Positions 59,169 to 64,000 of a stretch of DNA of 64,000 bases are shown piece by piece (position 1 is the first letter of the stretch; the number at the start of each line of letters is the position of its first letter). The DNA is taken from assembly GCA_029204225.1 (NCBI GenBank), contig CM055100.1, positions 64,742,175 through 64,806,174 on the forward strand. Reading direction: 5' to 3'. This DNA is from Diphasiastrum complanatum (lineage: Eukaryota > Streptophyta > Lycopodiopsida > Lycopodiales > Lycopodiaceae). The notes below the pieces were generated by a model that was given only the letters and a program-made list of their open reading frames with translations, was not told the DNA's origin and did no database searches. Made by a program: the position numbers and the translations under genes.

Positions 59169-59925
59169 GAATTGAGCTTTGCATGCTAACATCTCTGATT
59201 GTACAAGAAATTGAGAGCTAAATCAAGCAAAATAGCAGTTTTGCACTTTTCTCACCTTTCTCTGATGTGTGTTTGGATCAAATCGAATTGGAACTAAATT
59301 TTCAGACCTGAAAAGTGGTAGTACGAAATTCTGGAATTCCGCACGTGTGAAAATCAGAGATTCTCAGTCCCTTCTATCTCCTTGCTTGTAGATCCAAAGA
59401 TAGTTGTCTTATAGCTTGATGGAAAGCTTATAATGTGTACTTTCCATAGAAATTGAAACCAAATCAATCTGATGTGTCTATCAAGAGTTATAATCTCTTA
59501 AAGAAGATAGCAATGGGTCCAAATTCCGAGTGACAGCATTTTGATTTGATTCAACCTTGCTTTGTTCTGAATCAATTGTTTTGAGAATCCTTCACAAGAA
59601 ATTGAAGATCAAGACTAAATTTGAAGTAATTGAACACCCTTTGAGCCTTCTGAGTGTCAATAGTATTTTCTTTTAAAGCATTTCACACATGCCAAAAGTA
59701 GGATTCAAACTAGCCAAAGTGTCTCAATCCACTTTGTGTGTCTGATCTAAATAATCTTGTCTTGTGGAATATTTGAGATTCATCTCAAATACAGTTGCAA
59801 GTGTTTCACATAGGAAGGTAGAACATCCTTGAAAATACCTATAGTGAAAGAGAGCAGCAACTTTAAGTCTGATTGGAACAAGCTCAAACATATTGCAGTC
59901 CAATAACTAAGAAGTCTTCATCTAA

Positions 59926-61508
59926 ATGACACCTCTGGGAGGATATCTTCTAGAAGCAAATGAAAGACTAAATACTTCTAATTACTCAATTTGGAGGTTC
60001 GTAATGGAGTCTATTTTGATACTCCAGGATGTTATGGATATTGTGCTTGGTGTTGAGGAGGAGCCTCAAGCACAGGCTGAAATTCCTAAGTATAGGAAGA
60101 GAGCTAGAATGGCTCTACATTTCATTAAGATGAATGTATCTAATGAAATTTTGAGAGAGATAGGATCTTGCACCACAACTAAAGATGTTTGGAATGCACT
60201 TAAGTCCATCTATGAAGCAAAGAATACTTCTAGAATACTCACTCTTAACTTTCCAGGATGAACAGACTCGAGCATGGTGGAAGTGACAAAGCCCTCTTTG
60301 TCAAAGACAAGCATAAAAGGAGTAAGAACCAGTTCTCTCAAACATCCAACAAAGACAAAGCCAAAGATCGAGACAAAGATGGTGAAGAGGATGATTCATC
60401 TCATCTCTCTATTTCAAAGACCAAGAAGAAGAAAGTGAAGTGTTTCTTCTGTGGCAAGAAGGGGCACTATGCCTCTAATTGCTTTAAGAAGAAAAACCAA
60501 CTCAAGCAAGCTAATCTCTCCAAAGAGATTGAAGAAGATTTTGTTGCAAGTGATGGAGAAGGATCACTTATGGTGTCCAATTTTTCTTCATCACCTTTCA
60601 AGAAAGATGGAGCTTGGTACATAGATAGTGGAGCTTCTTCACATATGTGTTGTTCAAAGGAGTCTTTTGACTCAATTGTACCTTACAAAGGACTTAAGAG
60701 ATCTATTTACACTACTAATGATCATGAGTGCTTTATAGAAGGAATTGGCAACATTCCATTGAAACTTGCTTCTTCAAAAGTTCTTGCACTTTCTAATGTT
60801 CTTATCATTCCAAAACTTACAAAGAACTTGATTAGTGTGGAAAAGTTGCCTGATAATGGTTGTGATGTAAAGTTCAACTCCAATACTTGCTTTATCAAGA
60901 AAAATGATGAGATCCTAGCTGATGGATCTAGATGTGGTGGAATTTTTAAGTTGAATTCTTATGAGAATGCAAACCTTTGTGAAGTTGCTTTGCTATCTAA
61001 GGAGGAGTTGTGGCATAGAAGGTTGGGACATCCTAACTTTAAATCTATGTCTTCTATGGTCAAGAAAGTGAAGGCTATTGGTCTTCCAAAATCTCTTTCC
61101 AAAGATTTCAAGCCTTGTGAGGCTTGTGCTATTGCAAAATCACACAAAAAGCCATATCAAAAGACTTTTATCAAGACTACTCATCCTTTGGAGCTTATAC
61201 ACTCGGATGTACATTTTTTCTCTCCTAAAAGTATTGGTGGTGCAACATGTTTTGTCACCTGTATTGATGACTTTACTATATATATTTGGTTGTATCTACT
61301 TTCTTCAAAGGCTATGGTATTTAATCACTTCCTAATCTTTAAAGCTTATGTTGAGAAACAGTTTTCTTTCAAAGTTAAAGCTTTAAGATGTGATGGAGGA
61401 GGTAAATACATCTCCAACAAGTTTCATGAATATTGTGAAGGTGAAGGAATAAAGAGAGAGTTTTCTTGTGCTTATTCTCCATCTCAAAATGGAGTTGCTG
61501 AGAGGAAA
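59926..61508 (+). pseudogene. copia gag-protease-integrase, interrupted in integrase
   Basis: ATG at 59926. UBN2 gag N-terminal half (NYSIWRFVMESILIL, TTKDVWNALKSIYEAKNTSR) runs to about 60255, then jumps to the gag C-terminus, a deletion of roughly 100 codons. From 60258 a long open frame has CFFCGKKGHYASNC, protease YIDSGASSHMC, VLIIPKLTKNLISVEKL, pre-integrase LWHRRLGHPNFKSM, C..C of CEACAIAKSHKK and the integrase core with D (IHSDVHFF), D (LRCDGGGKY) and GVAERK. It stops at about 61508 where a TIR element end begins. It is the best-preserved copia frame in the window and most of it could still be read. Confidence 0.9.
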
Positions 61509-61760
61509 ACAGATCTTTATGTGACAAGTGCCCTTTGTGAATATACTTTTATTTTTTTTCTTTAGTTTCGACCGTCACCAGGCCCAATCAAAATGCACAA
61601 ATTTGAAATATACGTAACGTAGTTCAAATTAACTAAAAAATAAAAATGCAATATAGAAAATTTTGAAATTTGTGTCCGGGCAGCATGGACGTATCCTATT
61701 GGTTTCTTTTTCCTGCCCGTCACGTGCTAATCTGTCCGACGTCAATATCTCAAGTTAAAT
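61509..61760 (+). mobile_element. end of a TIR element related to 19112
   Basis: From about 61525 it shares CCCTTTGTGAATATACTTTT, CCAATCAAAATGCACAAATT and TACGTAACGTAG with the left end of 19112-19477. The outermost bases are diverged. The right end was not found, so it may be a larger element than the 366-base one. Confidence 0.55.
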
Positions 61761-61927
61761 CTACTTTACTATGCTGGTTAGTATAATGAAATTTTCTAAC
61801 TATACTAGTTATAGTTATAGAAATATAGTATGTACAGTTACATAAAATATGGTATACGCAGTAACTGTGACTATGTTGGCATTCACATTAGATTAAATGT
61901 GATACGAAAAATTAAAATTAAGTAACA

Positions 61928-62520
61928 TATCAGAGATAACTGGAAGCCAACAAAATATACGAAGAACTCATGGGTATTGCTGCATCCATTATCAAAGGGC
62001 AATTTTCGACAAAAGAAAAGAGCAAAATGACTTACAAATCTTATTGGAAAGCAAAAATTTTGGAGTTTGAGACTACCCTGGGAGGTCAATCGATATCAAA
62101 AGTCTTAGTGCAACATGTATATATGCATTCAGAAATCAAAGTACATGATATCAATCCTCATGATCATCCAAAATGTAATTGTAAGTATATCAAAACATAT
62201 GCACTCTACAGCAATAATAGGTGATTTCCTTTATTGATGCTCTTCAGATTATGATTTAAATGTTTCAACATTGTTTTTTTCTTTCAGATTTATATCCATC
62301 ATGCATAAGTGAATGGGAGCCCACACAATCACTTGCAGAAATATTAGACATGATTCACTCTGATGTTGGAAAGCTACAATACAGAGGAAGAAGTCCAAAG
62401 GAACTTGCAGATTGTGGTATCTATTTTTATGAATCTTTATATATGCCACAAACAGATGGAGGTATACACGGTACTCAAGTGAAACAAGTTGCTAGTTATG
62501 CCACATCATACTGGACGTGA
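61928..62520 (+). other. two-exon gene-like ORF, family not recognised
   Basis: Exon 1 to 62180 (GIAASIIKGQFSTKEKSKM, ILEFETTLGGQSISKVLVQ, VHDINPHDHPKCN), donor GTAAGT at 62181, acceptor TTTCAG at 62287. Exon 2 62288-62520 (LYPSCISEWEPTQSLAEIL, KLQYRGRSPKELADCG, GGIHGTQVKQVASYATSYW) ends in TGA. The frame is kept across the splice (phase 1). I cannot name a domain. It follows a TIR element end, so it could be a captured host gene fragment. The 5' limit is uncertain. Confidence 0.4.
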
Positions 62521-62991
62521 CCCGAAAGTAACTAATATCCTTGTGAGGCCTAGAACACACTAAATGGAGTTAGTACAAGGTTTGGGGCAATGTATGCATG
62601 TGTAGAGTTATCAATAGCAAATCTATGAATATAGGATCCAAGCGTAGACATTCTATTGTAGATGAATCTATGTACAGGGGAGTTAGGACCTTGCATGACC
62701 ATGTGCACAGGTGGTTCTAGGCTCTATATAAGGAGACCAAACTCGCTCTACTACATACATTTGTGGTTGATTCATTGCCATGCTCTCACTCTACTTTCAT
62801 GCTTCCTAATCCTTGGCTTGGGGGTGAAGCTCTAGAGTTGATTGGTTGCTTCTACTTGGTTGGGTGATTTATCGATTGTGTATTTTCCATTGTGTTTGTC
62901 TTGTAAGCAGAATCTTGAGGAGCTTTCCCTTATAAATGAAGTCATGTTGCAACAAGAATTGATTGATTCTATTGAACCAGATCATTGGGGC
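62521..62991. repeat. LTR-like promoter region
   Basis: Contains CTCTATATAAGGAGACC (TATA at about 62731) followed about 150 bases later by a TG-rich stretch, like a plant LTR core promoter and R region. LTR ends not located. Confidence 0.35.
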
Positions 62992-64000
62992 TTGCTATAG
63001 CCCATAAAGAGCTTTCTGCAGCTTACATACCTTGTGTTCTTGGCCTTGAAGAATGTAACCTTCGGGTTGATAGATGTAAATATCTTCTTGTATGTATCCG
63101 TTCAAAAATGATGTTTGAACATCCATCTGGTGAACTTCCAAAAATTCGACAACTGTGATAGCAAGTAAAGATCGAATTGACTGAAGTTTTACAATTGGAC
63201 TGAAAGTCTCAGTGTAGTCAATTCCATAAGTTTGTTCATATCCTTTGACAACTACTCGAGCTTTCCATTTGGTTATACAACCATCTAGATTGAGCTTCAA
63301 CTTGAAGATCCACTTGGTGTCGATAATCTTTGCATCAGGAGGAGCTTCGACAAGATGCCAGGTCTTGTCCTTCATCAATGAATTATACTCAGCATTCATG
63401 GCAATGCGCCAGTTGTCTGCATTTGAATTCGACAATGCTTTTGCTACTGAGGCAAGTTCATCATAACTGATGAACATCTGAGGGATATAACGATCGATCA
63501 GGCTCTTGTCGATGTCGACCTTCGAACAATAGTCAGTTGCTACGATGATGATTCTCCTTGTTGTGTGATATGGGTATCTTCGATTGTTGTCAGAGCAGTT
63601 GTAGGAGGTTGAAGCATGTCGATGGTAATGGGAGTCATTGGAACGAACTCTTGCATTAGCTGCTTCTACTTGAAGTCATAAAATCTATGTTCGAGGAAGA
63701 CGTCATCTCGACCCGGCCCAATTTGATATCATAGATTTGATAGGCTTTGTGTGATGACGAGTATCCGATGAAGATACTTTTGCAACTGACATGATCGAGT
63801 TCTTTCTCAGATCATATGAAATATTCACATAGCAAAGACAACCAAACACTCGGAGGTGCTTCGGAGTCAGTTTGAATCCATGAAAGGCTTCGAATGGAGT
63901 CTTTGGGTCGACTCCTTTAGTGCTTGAGTAGTTCTACAGGTAGCAAGTTTTTGAATTGCTTCAGCCCAAAAATTGTTGGGTAGCTGAGATTTGACATCAT
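62992..64000 (-). pseudogene. copia RT N-terminus and integrase end, runs off window
   Basis: Minus strand from 64000: LPNNFWAEAIQKLATCRT (integrase end), frameshifts, then KTPFEAFHGFKLTPKHLRVF-type text and FGCLCYVN near 63820-63840. The RT frame 63477-62995 has NADNWRIAMNAEYNSLM, DTKWIFKLKLNLDG, KWKARVVVKGYEQTYGIDY, FSPIVKLQSIRSLLAI, HQMDVQTSFLNGYI and KALYGL. It breaks at about 62992, before the YVDD motif. Closely related to the RT of family K at 31 kb, which is cut at nearly the same point. Confidence 0.87.

Overview
This is a land-plant nuclear window, almost wholly transposable elements, with one apparently intact host gene. Signs of a plant are a six-exon apoplastic laccase with GT..AG introns, plant-type Ty1/copia and Ty3/gypsy retrotransposons, initiator-Met-tRNA primer sites (TGGTATCAGAGCC type) and a short TTTAGGG telomere-like tract. 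I cannot place it more finely. The heavy load of decayed, nested LTR elements fits a large vascular-plant genome such as a fern, lycophyte or gymnosperm, but that is inference. No prokaryotic, organellar, tRNA, rRNA or CRISPR feature was seen.

Layout. 1-5.9 kb: gypsy element on the minus strand (integrase, RNase H, RT, protease, gag, primer site, LTR), its RT split by a 0.29-kb repeat insert. 5.9-9.6 kb: a copia LTR with tandem repeats and a GA microsatellite, abutting a minus-strand copia gag/protease and its LTR. 9.6-13.5 kb: laccase promoter and gene. 15.4-24.9 kb: a large rearranged inverted-repeat structure inside and beside a copia element (17203-24041) that still has matching TTACA target duplications. 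25.5-26.2 kb: a spliced Ulp1-like protease fragment. 26.2-31.4 kb: chromodomain-gypsy remnant, a TIR element end and a near full-length decayed copia. 31.6-39.6 kb: second minus-strand gypsy with a 3.8-kb leader full of tandem repeats. 39.6-42.5 kb: copia and gypsy scraps plus an inverted, truncated copy of the laccase 5' end. 42.6-49 kb: mostly unrecognised, with hairpins, two gene-like ORF clusters and a copia scrap. 49.1-55.6 kb: copia lacking integrase joined to a third minus-strand gypsy, in whose gag sits a copia deletion derivative with a CCATA target duplication. 55.6-64 kb: two copia fragments on opposite strands, a plus-strand copia interrupted by a TIR element end followed by spliced coding sequence, and the RT/integrase end of another minus-strand copia.

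How it works together. The laccase is the only feature that reads as a working gene: its six exons sum to 592 codons and keep every copper ligand. The rest is nested insertion, deletion and inverted duplication. The most unusual items are the inverted duplication in the copia at 15.4-24.9 kb, the TGACTCG minisatellite in a gypsy leader, the TATA-less laccase 5' duplicate, the deletion-derivative copia with an intact target duplication, and a TIR family present three times, once next to a gene-like ORF pair. I found no clear evidence of a wholly new system.
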